A stretch of DNA of 43,205 bases from Lactobacillus sp. UCMA15818 (GCF_030400225.1 NZ_VJYB01000009.1:1-43205), one strand, 5' to 3'. Positions 24,332 to 38,059 are shown, counted from the first letter of the stretch. Program-made: numbers and translations. Notes: generated by a model not told the origin, from the letters alone.

Positions 24332-25534
24332 TCACACTTCGATTCCCAAAAAATTGGCAACTTGTTCGACATCTTTGTCTCCCCGTCCAGAGATATTAAT
24401 TATTACAATTTGATCTTTATTCATCTTAGGCACAATTTTTACCGCTTCTGCAACTGCGTGTGAACTTTCCAATGCTGGAATTATTCCTTCAGTCTTAGAT
24501 AACAGAACAAATGCATCAATTGCTTCTTGATCTGTAATTGCATCATACTGTGCTCTTTTCGTATCCTTAAGATAAGCGTGTTCGGGTCCGACTCCAGGAT
24601 AATCAAGTCCAGCAGAAATTGAGTATGCCGGTAACACATTTCCTTGCTCGTCTTGCAGGACATATGTTTTCATCCCATCCGAAATTCCAACAGTTCCGTT
24701 TGTCATCGTAGCTGCATTATCTGGTGTAGCAACACCTTTGCCTGCTGCTTCGGCGCCAAATAATTTAACTTCAGGATCATTAATGAATTCTGCGAAAGCT
24801 CCAATTGCATTCGACCCCCCACCAACACAAGCAACTATTGCATCTGGCAATCGCTTTTCTTTTTCCAGAATCTGCTTACGAGCTTCTTTACTAATGACAC
24901 TTTGAAAATCTTTAACAATTGTTGGATAAGGATATGGTCCAACAGCCGAACCTAATACGTAGAAAGTGTCATCTAAATGTTGTGCAAAATGACTAAAAGC
25001 AGCATCAACAGCATTCTTCAAAGTCCCATTGCCCTCATTAACAGAATGGACCTTAGCACCCAATAAGTTAATTCTAAAAACATTTAGTTTCTGCCTGCGA
25101 ACATCTTCTGCTCCCATAAATATTTCACAATCCATCCCAAATTTTGCTGCCGCTGCTGCAGTAGCTACCCCATGCTGACCAGCACCAGTTTCTGCAATGA
25201 CCTTTGTTTTACCCATTCTTTTAGCAAGAAGAATCTGTCCAAGAACATTGTTTAATTTATGGGCTCCTAAATGATTTAAATCCTCTCTTTTTAAATATAC
25301 TTTTGCACCACCCAATTTCTTAGTTAATGATTCAGCAAAATAAAGTGGTGTTTCGCGCCCAGAATAATCTTTTAAATAATATGCTAATTCTGCTCTGAAT
25401 TTCTTATCATCTTTATACTTTAAATATGCGTCTTCTAGTTGTTGCAATGCACCTGCAACATCGGCAGGAACATATTGTCCACCAAAAATTCCGTAATATC
25501 CCTTTTTTGTTTGTAATCCTTTTTTTTCTGTCAT
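24332..25534 (-). CDS. trpB: Tryptophan synthase beta chain, orphan paralogue
   Basis: TrpB is a PLP enzyme that joins indole and serine to make tryptophan. This 400-residue copy keeps the PLP lysine in [12 protein letters not shown], the catalytic Glu in [12 protein letters not shown], the PLP phosphate loop [14 protein letters not shown] and the C-terminal NISGRGDKD. It differs from the operon copy at 36854 through most of its length (e.g. [21 protein letters not shown] at the N-terminus), so it is an old paralogue, not a recent duplicate. It has no trpA beside it and could use free indole. The ATG at 25534 has AAGGAG upstream; the longer open frame runs back through the attenuator and is not the gene start. 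It appears to be monocistronic behind a Trp leader peptide. Confidence 0.93.
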   Translation of the reverse strand: MTEKKGLQTKKGYYGIFGGQYVPADVAGALQQLEDAYLKYKDDKKFRAELAYYLKDYSGRETPLYFAESLTKKLGGAKVYLKREDLNHLGAHKLNNVLGQILLAKRMGKTKVIAETGAGQHGVATAAAAAKFGMDCEIFMGAEDVRRQKLNVFRINLLGAKVHSVNEGNGTLKNAVDAAFSHFAQHLDDTFYVLGSAVGPYPYPTIVKDFQSVISKEARKQILEKEKRLPDAIVACVGGGSNAIGAFAEFINDPEVKLFGAEAAGKGVATPDNAATMTNGTVGISDGMKTYVLQDEQGNVLPAYSISAGLDYPGVGPEHAYLKDTKRAQYDAITDQEAIDAFVLLSKTEGIIPALESSHAVAEAVKIVPKMNKDQIVIINISGRGDKDVEQVANFLGIEV

Positions 25535-25560
25535 AATAAAAAACTCCTTTTTATTTTTTA

Positions 25561-25686
25561 TAAAAAGAGAGTCTCGTCCAATAAAAAAACTGACCACACA
25601 TAGGTATGCATGATCAGTCCTTGAATAAACTGTATCCGGCATAGACTCTCTCAAAACTACAAAAGTAATTAAGCAAGTCTATGTCC
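25561..25686 (-). terminator. Tryptophan attenuator before the orphan trpB
   Basis: Three pairings are visible on the minus strand. CATAGACT (plus 25676-25683) pairs with AGTCTATG (plus 25640-25647), forming a candidate antiterminator. AGAGAGTCT (plus 25643-25651) pairs with AGACTCTCT (plus 25566-25574), followed by TTTT. A nested 13-base-pair hairpin (plus 25590-25617, with GU pairs) is followed by seven T. The first two share bases 25643-25647 and cannot form together, as expected for an on/off switch. Confidence 0.75.
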
Positions 25687-25707
25687 ATAAAAAACACCCG
25701 ACCTGCC

Positions 25708-25749
25708 CTAGCTACGCCAAAGTTGCCATGTTTGAATGTTTAAAATCAT
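25708..25749 (-). CDS. trpL: Tryptophan leader peptide of the orphan trpB
   Basis: The ORF reads MILNIQTWQLWRS and carries two Trp codons (TGG CAA CTT TGG). An AAAGGATG site lies about 7 bases before the ATG, a consensus promoter sits at 25785-25813, and alternative hairpins with T-runs follow downstream. This is the layout of ribosome-mediated tryptophan attenuation known from enteric and actinobacterial trp operons. Trp is the rarest amino acid, so two in 13 residues upstream of trpB is strong circumstantial evidence. The neighbouring leucine operon uses the same kind of control. Confidence 0.82.
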   Translation of the reverse strand: MILNIQTWQLWRS

Positions 25750-25784
25750 AATACAGTCATCCTTTCCGTTATTAATTGCTAATT

Positions 25785-25813
25785 ATTATCACTTTATTCT
25801 AACCAAAAGTCAA
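25785..25813 (-). promoter_or_regulatory. Promoter of the trp leader / orphan trpB
   Basis: On the minus strand TTGACT (plus 25808-25813), a 17-base spacer and GATAAT (plus 25785-25790) place the start near 25778, about 30 bases before the leader ATG. The region from 25814 to about 26040 is very AT-rich with no gene. Confidence 0.8.
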
Positions 25814-26069
25814 GTGCTTTATTATTTTTATAAAATTTTTTATTACGAATTTTTGTGTACTAAAAAATTTTTAATACTGAACATTTGATCTTAAAAATAT
25901 AGTAAAGCGCTTATGTTTTATTGTCTTGTATCATCCAAATATCCTTACTACCTCTGTTATATTTGATTTATTGTGAAATTAATTGGATACAATATAGTTT
26001 CGAATAAATTATTAATGGCCCTTATTATTTACGATTAATATGCTACAATTATTTTTAATTACATGTATG

Positions 26070-26078
26070 TGATATAAT
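26070..26078 (+). promoter_or_regulatory. Extended -10 promoter for the glutamine transporter
   Basis: TGATATAAT is a perfect extended -10 (TG-A-TATAAT) 34 bases before the ATG at 26113. No clear -35 is seen. Confidence 0.6.
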
Positions 26079-26112
26079 TGGCATATGATATTAAAGGATA
26101 GAGGGAGATTAA

Positions 26113-27555
26113 ATGAAAATTAGATTAAAACTTTTTTTTGCATTATTTTTTGCAACTTTAGGGATGTTTGCCTGGCACGCTCCACAGGTACACGCTGCCA
26201 CGACTTACACAATTGGTACAGATGTTACCTTTCCCCCATTTGTTTATGCAAATTCCAATAACAAATATGTAGGAATCGATATGGAATTAATCCGCTCCAT
26301 CGCCAAAGAAGAAGGTTTTAAAGTCAACATAAAACCACTTGGATTTAATGCAGCTGTTCAGTCCCTCAGTTCTGGGCAGATTGATGGCGTTATCGCTGGA
26401 ATGACGATTACTGATGAACGTAAGCAAACGCTCAACTTTTCTACCCCTTACTATGAATCTGGAATTGTAATGGCAGTTGCTCCTAGTAGCAAGATTACAA
26501 GCCTTAAAGGATTAAAAGGGAAAACCGTTGCTGTCAAAACCGGTACACAAGGTGCTACATATGCAAACTCAATTAAAGACAAGTATGGATTCAAAATCGT
26601 CACTTTTGATGATTCTGATAATGTCTATAACGATGTTAAAACAGGTAATTCTGCCGCATGTTTCGATGATAGTGCTGTACTTAATTATGGCGTTAAAACT
26701 GGTTTAGGTCTAAAAATCGTTACGAAACCTACCGATGTTGGACAATACGGATTTGCTGTTAAAAAAGGACAAAATCAAAAATTACTAAAGATGTTCAATG
26801 CTGGATTGGCTAAACTAAAGAAAAATGGCAAATACGATCAAATTATCAAGAAATATACTGGTAAAGCAGCCACAACCAAGACAAGTAAATCAAACTCTGA
26901 GGGTAGTACTTTCTTCGGCCTTTTGCGCCAAAATCAAAAAGCTATCCTAAGCGGAATCTTAGAAACCCTTAAGTTGACAATTGTCTCCATCATTTGTGCA
27001 ACGATTTTTGGAATTCTTGTTGGATTACTTGGTGTTTTACCCAACAAATTTGCACGCGGCATCTCTACGACAATTGTTTACATTTTTAGAGGTTTGCCTT
27101 TGCTAGTACTCGCCTTATTCATTTATAATGGTGTTCCTAGTCTAACTGGTACCAAGATTCCAGCTTTCGTAGCTGGTATTATTACTTTGACTTTAAACGA
27201 AGGTGCTTACACTGCCGCATTTGTTAAAGGTGGGATTGAAGCTGTCGATATTGGACAGATGGAAGCTGCGAGAAGTCTAGGGCTACCTTTTGGTAAAGCA
27301 ATGGGCAAGGTTATCCTACCGCAAGGTATCAAGATAATGATTCCTTCATTTATCAATCAATTTATTATTACTTTGAAGGATACCTCGATTCTATCGATTA
27401 TCGGAATTCTAGAATTAACTCAAACCGGTAAGATTATTATTGCTCGTAACCTTGAAGGATTTAAAGTCTGGGCCATCATTGCGGTAATCTATCTCTTAAT
27501 TATTACATTGTTGACATTACTATCTAAGTGGGTTGAACGGAGGATTAATGACTAA
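26113..27555 (+). CDS. Amino acid (glutamine-type) ABC transporter, binding protein-permease fusion
   Basis: This 480-residue protein has a signal peptide (basic MKIRLK, hydrophobic core, cleavage near VHA-A at residue 28) and a type-3 solute-binding domain (about residues 32-250, starting [16 protein letters not shown] and including [27 protein letters not shown]). After a short linker comes a membrane permease domain (about 270-478) with the EAA motif region [22 protein letters not shown]. Fusion of binding protein and permease is typical of GlnP-type transporters of Lactobacillales. Glutamine, glutamate or asparagine are likely substrates; a basic or sulphur amino acid cannot be excluded. 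The stop overlaps the ATPase start by one base (TAATG). Confidence 0.92.
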   Translation: MKIRLKLFFALFFATLGMFAWHAPQVHAATTYTIGTDVTFPPFVYANSNNKYVGIDMELIRSIAKEEGFKVNIKPLGFNAAVQSLSSGQIDGVIAGMTITDERKQTLNFSTPYYESGIVMAVAPSSKITSLKGLKGKTVAVKTGTQGATYANSIKDKYGFKIVTFDDSDNVYNDVKTGNSAACFDDSAVLNYGVKTGLGLKIVTKPTDVGQYGFAVKKGQNQKLLKMFNAGLAKLKKNGKYDQIIKKYTGKAATTKTSKSNSEGSTFFGLLRQNQKAILSGILETLKLTIVSIICATIFGILVGLLGVLPNKFARGISTTIVYIFRGLPLLVLALFIYNGVPSLTGTKIPAFVAGIITLTLNEGAYTAAFVKGGIEAVDIGQMEAARSLGLPFGKAMGKVILPQGIKIMIPSFINQFIITLKDTSILSIIGILELTQTGKIIIARNLEGFKVWAIIAVIYLLIITLLTLLSKWVERRIND

Positions 27556-28295
27556 TGGCTAATTTAAAAGTAGATGTAACAGATTTGAATAAAAGTTTTG
27601 GTGATAACCATGTTCTTAAAGGAATTGATTTCAAAGTTGCCAATAATGAGGTTGTCGTGTTGATAGGGCCATCTGGTTCTGGTAAGAGTACACTTTTACG
27701 CTGTTTGAACCGACTTGAGAACCCTACTTCTGGGAAAGTATCAATTGATGGAAAAGATATCAGTAATACTAAAACCAATATTGATCAAGCTCGTGAAAAT
27801 ATTGGAATGGTTTTCCAGCATTTTAATCTCTTCAACAATTTAACAGTTGGTCAAAATGTCGAATTAGCTCCCGTTGAATTAGGTAAGCTTTCAAAAGAAG
27901 ATGCTGCTGCACAAGCAAAAAAATTGCTTACAACTGTCGGACTGGAAGACAAGTATTCTGCTAAACCACAATCTCTTTCTGGGGGACAGAAGCAGCGTGT
28001 TGCAATTGCACGTGCACTTGCAATGAACCCCGACATTATGTTATTCGATGAACCAACATCCGCACTTGATCCTGAAATGGTCGGTGATGTCCTAGAAGTA
28101 ATGAAGAAGCTCGCAAAAGAAGGAATGACCATGGTCGTTGTCACCCATGAAATGGGCTTTGCAAAAGAGATGGCTGATCGTGTGGTCTTTATGGCAGATG
28201 GTGTCGTTGTAGAAGAAGGAAAACCAGAGGCTGTATTCGATCATCCAAAAAACGAACGAACAAAAGCATTCTTAGATAAAGTTATCAACGTATAA
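27555..28295 (+). CDS. glnQ: Amino acid ABC transporter, ATP-binding protein
   Basis: This 246-residue ABC ATPase drives the fused transporter encoded just upstream. All motifs are intact: Walker [11 protein letters not shown]-loop in MVFQHFNLF, signature [15 protein letters not shown], Walker [13 protein letters not shown] and the switch histidine in VVTHEMGFA. Translation is probably coupled to the upstream gene through the one-base overlap. The symbol is given by family resemblance to polar amino acid ATPases. Confidence 0.93.
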   Translation: MANLKVDVTDLNKSFGDNHVLKGIDFKVANNEVVVLIGPSGSGKSTLLRCLNRLENPTSGKVSIDGKDISNTKTNIDQARENIGMVFQHFNLFNNLTVGQNVELAPVELGKLSKEDAAAQAKKLLTTVGLEDKYSAKPQSLSGGQKQRVAIARALAMNPDIMLFDEPTSALDPEMVGDVLEVMKKLAKEGMTMVVVTHEMGFAKEMADRVVFMADGVVVEEGKPEAVFDHPKNERTKAFLDKVINV

Positions 28296-28370
28296 AAACA
28301 AGATTAACGTGCATAAACCGGATTAGACGGAAAAGTTATAGTAAATTTATGCGTAATCAATTAATCACTG

Positions 28371-28413
28371 GGGTTGAATCAGAAGTTAAATTTTGATTCA
28401 ACCCTCTTTTTAT
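28371..28413 (+). terminator. Terminator of the glutamine transporter operon
   Basis: GGGTTGAATCA (28371-28381) pairs with TGATTCAACCC (28394-28404), followed by TCTTTTTATT. Its loop and upper stem are nearly the same as the hairpin at 19093-19120, so it appears to belong to the composite repeat. Confidence 0.85.
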
Positions 28414-28420
28414 TAAAAAT

Positions 28421-28480
28421 AAATATATCTCATAAGTCAAAATTCTTCATCTAATTTTAATTTCTAAACTATAGCGCATT
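28421..28480. repeat. Dispersed palindromic repeat, copy 5 (left half, degenerate)
   Basis: CTCATAAGTCAAAATTCTTCATCTAA at the start of this stretch matches the left arm of copies 3 and 4, but the right half has decayed. It follows the terminator hairpin as in copy 3. The rest of the gap up to 28612 shows only AT-rich sequence. Confidence 0.65.
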
Positions 28481-28611
28481 CCTTTTTTCTTTAAAAATTC
28501 ATGTTTTATTTGAAAAACAAGCAAATATCATTTCAAAAAAAATCTTATCTTTCTTCTAAAATAATATATAGCTTATGCTTCAAATATATTTATTTAGAAA
28601 AGGGGTTCCTT

Positions 28612-29808
28612 TTGACTAATACTACTGCTACACAAAAACGTCGCCATTTGTATGAAATTGATTTTATGCGTATCTTTTTTACCCTTGGTGTATTATTTAA
28701 TCATACAGTTAATAAATTCACTTCAGCAATGACAGACGGTAATACTTACTATACTGTACGCAGTGCGCGTGTCATGTTCCACTATACTAGAATGGGATTT
28801 ATTTTTATCAGCGGCATTGTTTTAACTTTGACATACTTTAAAAAACATGATTGGTCAAAATTCCTCAAAAAAAGATTTGGTGGCAGCCTCTGGCCTTACC
28901 TAGCATGGAATGCACTCTTAATGACTTTAATGATAATGATTGGTAATCCGAATTATTCACTTGATTCATTTGGCAGCAAATACTTCACAATTGTGATGCA
29001 CGGAAGTAGTTTTTATCTTTATTATATGCTGCTTGTAATGCAACTATATCTACTATTTCCTGTAATTGTTTATCTTTTTCAACACTTTGCAAGACACCAT
29101 TCACTGATTCTATCAACCAGTTTCACTATCCAACTGTTGACAGACTTTTGGATTAAATACGTTATGAGTCAAACCGATACCAGCTCTTGGCCTTATTGGA
29201 TTAAAGCGGTCAGCATCAATATCTTTGCATATCAATTCTATATATTTTTTGGTGTTTATACTTGGCTATATCACGAAAAAGTTTATGCATTTCTTGAGCG
29301 GCATATTAAGCAGTTAATAATTCTCGCTATCACAATGGCCTTTGGTATGATTGCTTATTACCGTATCTGGAACCAGCAATACTTGCAGCTAGATAGCGAT
29401 CACGCCCTATCTCTTCATCAACCTTATATCGTATGCTATGATATTGTGATGCTTAGCCTAATCTTTTGGATTGGAAAAAAATATGCACAACGCCAAGCTC
29501 GTGGTTTGCCAAATTGGTTACAATCACTAATGGATCGAGCTGTTAAAGTCAGCTTTGGTATGTACTTGAATCAAACAATCGGTCTCTTGATCGTAAATTA
29601 TATTTTAAGTACCCTTTCACTGCCAAACTGGTTACTATTGATACTCATCCCTGTTGGATGGCTTCTTGTTGTTTTTATCTCATTTGAACTTGCATGGATT
29701 TGTTATAAAGTTCCCCCCTTAGGATTTCTAGTAGGACGTCCCAATTGGCACCCACTTAAAAATAGCAAGCTCTCTGTATTTAAAAAGATTTCTGCTTCTA
29801 AAGAATAA
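28612..29808 (+). CDS. Acyltransferase family 3 membrane protein
   Basis: This protein of about 398 residues has around ten membrane segments. The N-terminal motif RRHLYEIDFMRIFFTLGVLFNHTV matches the acyltransferase-3 (OafA/YrhL-like) signature, with the family's catalytic-type His (NHTV) in the first helix. GGSLWPYLAWNAL matches the usual RxxRLxPxY region. Such proteins O-acetylate cell-surface sugars or polymers. The TTG at 28612 is preferred because AAGGGG lies 6 bases upstream; the earlier in-frame ATG at 28501 has no RBS and would add an atypical stretch. The polymer it modifies is unknown. Confidence 0.82.
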   Translation: MTNTTATQKRRHLYEIDFMRIFFTLGVLFNHTVNKFTSAMTDGNTYYTVRSARVMFHYTRMGFIFISGIVLTLTYFKKHDWSKFLKKRFGGSLWPYLAWNALLMTLMIMIGNPNYSLDSFGSKYFTIVMHGSSFYLYYMLLVMQLYLLFPVIVYLFQHFARHHSLILSTSFTIQLLTDFWIKYVMSQTDTSSWPYWIKAVSINIFAYQFYIFFGVYTWLYHEKVYAFLERHIKQLIILAITMAFGMIAYYRIWNQQYLQLDSDHALSLHQPYIVCYDIVMLSLIFWIGKKYAQRQARGLPNWLQSLMDRAVKVSFGMYLNQTIGLLIVNYILSTLSLPNWLLLILIPVGWLLVVFISFELAWICYKVPPLGFLVGRPNWHPLKNSKLSVFKKISASKE

Positions 29809-29921
29809 AAAATTCATTGAAATGGAGTCGCAGTGCCATACTATCATCCTAGCTTCTTTCACTGTATAAATCCTAAATCTAGAATTCAAATCTTGTCTTA
29901 TGAAATCTGTTTATTCGTAAT

Positions 29922-30025
29922 AAATAAAGGAACTGCGCCAAATTATACTTTTGAAGTGCACATAGTAGTTAGACAAAAATCTAATTATTATGCGGCACTT
30001 CATTTTTGGCGTAATTCCTTTATTT
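29922..30025. repeat. Long imperfect palindrome between the acyltransferase and bgl operons
   Basis: Nested arms pair over about 104 bases: AAATAAAGGAA/TTCCTTTATTT, CGCCAAA/TTTGGCG, TGAAGTGC/GCACTTCA and CATAGTAGTTAGA/TCTAATTATTATG, with loop CAAAA. It probably stops transcription of both convergent genes. The inner part shares its core with the hairpin at 14526-14567 and recalls the centre of the palindrome at 1826-1882, so a mobile-element origin is possible. The 67-codon ORF across it is not credible. Confidence 0.75.
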
Positions 30026-30047
30026 TAATCTTATAATTTATAATTAA

Positions 30048-34941
<4,894 letters not shown>

Positions 34942-34948
34942 TTAAAAT

Positions 34949-35040
34949 AAAAACCCAGCTAACTCTACAATACTTCTCCCAATTAGGATAAAGTAACTTG
35001 CAAAGTCTCTGGGTTAATGCCTGCTTGACCAGTAACACAC
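34949..35040 (-). promoter_or_regulatory. RAT antiterminator site and terminator before bglP
   Basis: On the minus strand GTGTGTTACTGGTCAAGCAGGCATTAACCC (plus 35011-35040) matches the ribonucleic antiterminator pattern of BglG/LicT targets (GTTACTG...CAGGCA..ACC). It overlaps a terminator whose stem AACCCAG pairs with CTGGGTT (plus 34954-34960), followed by TTTTT. BglG binding would stop the terminator from forming. Confidence 0.85.
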
Positions 35041-35050
35041 CAAAATACTT

Positions 35051-35899
35051 TTATTCTTTTTTTAACCGATGGGCCACGCGCCAAATATGTAAAGTTAAAT
35101 AAACTTTGTCATCTGGTTGCAGTTTCCATTTTGTTTCCTTTTGCAGATAATTATCAATTCGTTCAGTTGTTTCATATGCAAGTGGATATTTCAATTGCAT
35201 TAACTTCAGCAGTGCGGGATCTAATTCACTTGCTGCCAGACTTGTTTTACTGACTCTTTGAACCATCAATGCACGTAGATGTGTAACAAATCGACTATAA
35301 TTAAAAGATTCTGTATCTAATGTCAGATGAAATTGGTACTGTATAATATCAATAATTCCAGAAATCAACTTTGTAATTTTAATTGTATCTTGCAGTCTTG
35401 AACCATCCATACTTGCATTCACAAAATGATACGTCATAAATACGACTTCATTTTTTTGTAATTGAACATGTACTTGTTGGTTTATCAAGGTAATTGCTTT
35501 CTTTGCTGCTTGATATTCCTCGTTGAATAACTTACTGATTTCCCAAATAACTGTTCCATCGCTAATTTCGATTCCTTCATAAGCTCTTTTTAGAGAAAAA
35601 TCAATATGATCTGCAAGAACAAAATACTGATAATCGTTAAACTTAATTCCCAACAATGGTTCAACCAATTCAATAACTTTTGTGGTTAATTCTAATGATT
35701 GCGCCTCAATTTCTTTAAAACTTTCAATATCCAAACTATTCTTTTCAGCAGTCACAAAGCGGCGTTCAACCCTCCCTTCATCAATTAGCATTCCTTGTTT
35801 CTTGCCAAAACCTACACCATTACCAATTACAATCCATTCAGTTCCCTGATCATCTTCAACTAGAGCAGCATTATTATTAAAATTCTTAATAAATTTCAT
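35051..35899 (-). CDS. bglG: BglG/LicT-family transcriptional antiterminator
   Basis: This protein of about 282 residues has the RNA-binding CAT domain (about residues 1-55, MKFIKNFNNNAALVEDDQGTEWIVIGNGVGFGKKQG) and two PTS regulation domains (PRD1 about 70-170, PRD2 about 175-280). Conserved histidines are seen in LADHIDFSL, YHFVNAS, TRYVTHLR-type SRFVTHLRAL and LTLHIWR. It binds RAT RNA and prevents termination when beta-glucosides are present. It is the first gene of the operon, between two RAT/terminator units, which is the usual layout. The ATG at 35899 has GGAGG upstream; the alternative GTG at 35905 overlaps the site spacing. Confidence 0.93.
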   Translation of the reverse strand: MKFIKNFNNNAALVEDDQGTEWIVIGNGVGFGKKQGMLIDEGRVERRFVTAEKNSLDIESFKEIEAQSLELTTKVIELVEPLLGIKFNDYQYFVLADHIDFSLKRAYEGIEISDGTVIWEISKLFNEEYQAAKKAITLINQQVHVQLQKNEVVFMTYHFVNASMDGSRLQDTIKITKLISGIIDIIQYQFHLTLDTESFNYSRFVTHLRALMVQRVSKTSLAASELDPALLKLMQLKYPLAYETTERIDNYLQKETKWKLQPDDKVYLTLHIWRVAHRLKKE

Positions 35900-35929
35900 A
35901 ATCACTTCCTCCAGAAACTAAGTATTAAA

Positions 35930-36005
35930 AAAACCCGCTCTAGACAGTTATTTTATAATAACTAGTCTAAAAGTGGGTTAATGCCTGATCGAATCAGTAA
36001 CACGC
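35930..36005 (-). promoter_or_regulatory. RAT antiterminator site and terminator before bglG
   Basis: On the minus strand GCGTGTTACTGATTCGATCAGGCATTAACCC (plus 35975-36005) matches the RAT consensus. It overlaps a long terminator stem (AACCCACTTTTAGAC with GTCTAGAGCGGGTT), followed by seven T at plus 35931-35937. BglG therefore controls its own synthesis. Confidence 0.88.
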
Positions 36006-36021
36006 TCTGCTTTATGTGATT

Positions 36022-36050
36022 ATAATACCAGCGATTGTAAGCGTTGTCAA
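36022..36050 (-). promoter_or_regulatory. bgl operon promoter with perfect cre site
   Basis: On the minus strand TTGACA (plus 36045-36050), a 17-base spacer and TATTAT (plus 36022-36027) form a strong promoter. TTGTAAGCGTTGTCA at plus 36035-36049 matches the cre consensus WTGNAANCGNWNNCW at every fixed position and covers the -35 box. Carbon catabolite repression by CcpA is expected. The promoter begins 8 bases after the trpA stop, and no trp terminator was seen between them. Confidence 0.85.
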
Positions 36051-36057
36051 CGGATTT

Positions 36058-36861
36058 TTATAAATTCTTTTCTCTATCTCCTTTATGGATAGCTGCACCC
36101 ATTTGCCTAGTGTATCCCGTAATTTTTTCAATCGTCACTGCTGTATTTTCTGCAATTATTTTAACGATTGCTGACCCAACTATTACACCATCTGCAATAG
36201 CTGCGATTTTGGCTGCCTGCTCGGGTGTATGGATTCCAAAGCCTACTGCAATTGGGGCATCAGTTGACTTTCGAATTGCAGTAATCATATCTTCCAAATT
36301 AGAATCAAGCTGGCTCCTAACCCCAGTAACTCCCATTGAAGAAACTACGTATACGAAGCCTGTAGTTTCTTGCACAATTTGTGGAATTCGATCTCCCGAA
36401 GTCGGAGCTACCAACGGAATTAATGCACATTGGTATTTAAGCGTAAAAGGTAATACTTCTGAACGTTCTTCCATTGGCAAATCTGGTATGATTACCCCAT
36501 CTATTCCTACTTGTTTGCATTTAGAAAAGAAACGGTCATAACCGTACTTGAAGATATTATTCAAGTAAACTAACAAAACTAGAGATACATCGCTTTTCTT
36601 TCGGACCTCACCAACCAATTCGAAAACCTTAGTCGTTGTGATTCCTGTTGCGAAAGCTCGCAAATCAGCATCTTGAATAACTGGACCGTCTGCAACTGGA
36701 TCACTGAATGGTACGCCAACTTCAATAACATCTGCTCCACCTGCAGCCAATGCTAAAATTGCTGCAACAGACTTTTCAAAAGTCGGATCACCTGCTGTAA
36801 CAAATCCAATAAATGCCTTATGCTGGTTAGTAAAGGCTGCTCTTAATCTCTTCTCAGTCAT
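36058..36861 (-). CDS. trpA: Tryptophan synthase alpha chain
   Basis: TrpA splits indole-3-glycerol phosphate to indole and glyceraldehyde 3-phosphate and passes indole to TrpB. The 267-residue TIM barrel has the catalytic Glu in [20 protein letters not shown] and the N-terminal [12 protein letters not shown], both intact. The C-terminal phosphate-binding GFGIHTPEQ is present. The ATG at 36861 has GAGGAG about 8 bases upstream and overlaps the trpB stop by 8 bases, which suggests coupled translation. It is the last gene of the trp operon. Confidence 0.95.
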   Translation of the reverse strand: MTEKRLRAAFTNQHKAFIGFVTAGDPTFEKSVAAILALAAGGADVIEVGVPFSDPVADGPVIQDADLRAFATGITTTKVFELVGEVRKKSDVSLVLLVYLNNIFKYGYDRFFSKCKQVGIDGVIIPDLPMEERSEVLPFTLKYQCALIPLVAPTSGDRIPQIVQETTGFVYVVSSMGVTGVRSQLDSNLEDMITAIRKSTDAPIAVGFGIHTPEQAAKIAAIADGVIVGSAIVKIIAENTAVTIEKITGYTRQMGAAIHKGDREKNL

Positions 36862-38059
36862 AAATTTTCTCTCCTCTATATCTCGCAATTGCCGCGACAT
36901 CTTTGTCTCCTCGTCCTGAAAGATTGCAGACAATAATCTGATCTTTTTTCATCTGCGGTGCAAGCTTCATCACATAGGCAACTGCATGACAACTTTCAAT
37001 CGCTGCAATGATACCCTCTTGACGTGCTATATATTCAAAAGCTGCAACTGCTTCGTCATCAGTGATTCCAACATATTCAGCCCGTTTAGTATCTGCTAAG
37101 GCTGCATGTTGCGGCCCAATTCCAGGATAATCAAGCCCTGCTGAGATTGAATATACTTCATCAATTTGACCATCTTCATTTTGCAGAAACTTTGATTTCA
37201 TACCATGAAAGATTCCCACGCTCCCACGCTCAATTGTTGCTGCATGCTGTTGTGTATTAACACCTTTGCCTGCTGCCTCACAACCGATTAACCTTACAGT
37301 AGGCTCAGAAATAAAATGATAGAACGCTCCCATTGCATTACTTCCACCACCAACACATGCAACTACTGCGTCAGGTAATTTACCTGTTTTATCTTGCAAT
37401 TGTTGTTTGATTTCTTTACTAATAATGGACTGAAAATCACTAACCATTGTTGGGAATGGATATGGACCCATTACAGAACCAATCACATAATGAGTATCAT
37501 TGGTCCTTTTGCTCCATTCTTGCATTGCCGCATTAACCGCATCTTTCAAGGTTCCCGTCCCAGTTGTAATTGAATTGACCTTCGCCCCTAAGAGCTTCAT
37601 GCGATAGACATTCAATGCCTGTCTCTTTGTATCCACTTGACCCATAAAGATTTCACATTCCATCCCCATAAGTGCAGCAATAGTTGCTGTAGCTACTCCA
37701 TGCTGTCCCGCACCAGTTTCGGCAATTACTCTAGTTTTACCCATTTTTTTTGCTAAAAGTATCTGTCCAATCACATTATTTATTTTGTGTGAACCAGTAT
37801 GATTTAGATCTTCACGCTTAAAATAAATCTGTGCACCACCAAGATCATTAGTCATTTTTTCTGCATAATACAATAATGATGGTCGATTAGCATAGTTTTT
37901 CAACAAATCCATCATTTCTGCCTGAAAATCAGAGTTGTTTCGGTAATATTCATATGCTTTTGCCAACTTAGCGACTTCACTCATCAAGGTTTCCGGGATA
38001 TATTGCCCTCCGTATTCACCAAAGCGCCCATTTATTTTACTCGTTTTCTTTGTCTGCAT
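36854..38059 (-). CDS. trpB: Tryptophan synthase beta chain (operon copy)
   Basis: This 401-residue PLP enzyme has the Schiff-base lysine in [12 protein letters not shown], the catalytic Glu in [12 protein letters not shown], the phosphate loop [14 protein letters not shown] and NLSGRGDKD near the end. It is the partner of TrpA. The ATG at 38059 ([11 protein letters not shown]) has AGGAG 8 bases upstream; the GTG at 38066-38068 sits inside that site. It overlaps trpF by 23 bases and trpA by 8, the tight packing of a coupled operon. The orphan copy at 24332 is clearly distinct. Confidence 0.96.
   Translation of the reverse strand: MQTKKTSKINGRFGEYGGQYIPETLMSEVAKLAKAYEYYRNNSDFQAEMMDLLKNYANRPSLLYYAEKMTNDLGGAQIYFKREDLNHTGSHKINNVIGQILLAKKMGKTRVIAETGAGQHGVATATIAALMGMECEIFMGQVDTKRQALNVYRMKLLGAKVNSITTGTGTLKDAVNAAMQEWSKRTNDTHYVIGSVMGPYPFPTMVSDFQSIISKEIKQQLQDKTGKLPDAVVACVGGGSNAMGAFYHFISEPTVRLIGCEAAGKGVNTQQHAATIERGSVGIFHGMKSKFLQNEDGQIDEVYSISAGLDYPGIGPQHAALADTKRAEYVGITDDEAVAAFEYIARQEGIIAAIESCHAVAYVMKLAPQMKKDQIIVCNLSGRGDKDVAAIARYRGEKIYD

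Noticed and set aside
25535-25654. 40-residue N-terminal extension of the orphan TrpB
   Set aside because: The open frame passes through the attenuator hairpins; the ATG at 25534 has a strong RBS and matches the family start.
25621-25690. T-box riboswitch before the orphan trpB
   Set aside because: No AGGGTGGNACCGCG-type T-box sequence is present; the leader peptide with Trp codons and alternative hairpins explains the region better.
25681-25692. Second leader ORF with ATG at about 25686 downstream of the trp leader peptide
   Set aside because: It has no RBS and no Trp codons, and it overlaps the antiterminator arm; it is probably incidental.
25900-25925. cre-like sequence AAAGCGCTTA upstream of the glutamine transporter
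   Set aside because: It does not keep the spacing of WTGNAANCGNWNNCW and lies far from the promoter at 26070.
29833-30036. 67-codon plus-strand ORF after the acyltransferase gene
   Set aside because: It runs across the long palindrome at 29922-30025, has no good RBS and no recognisable protein features; the hairpin explains the sequence better.
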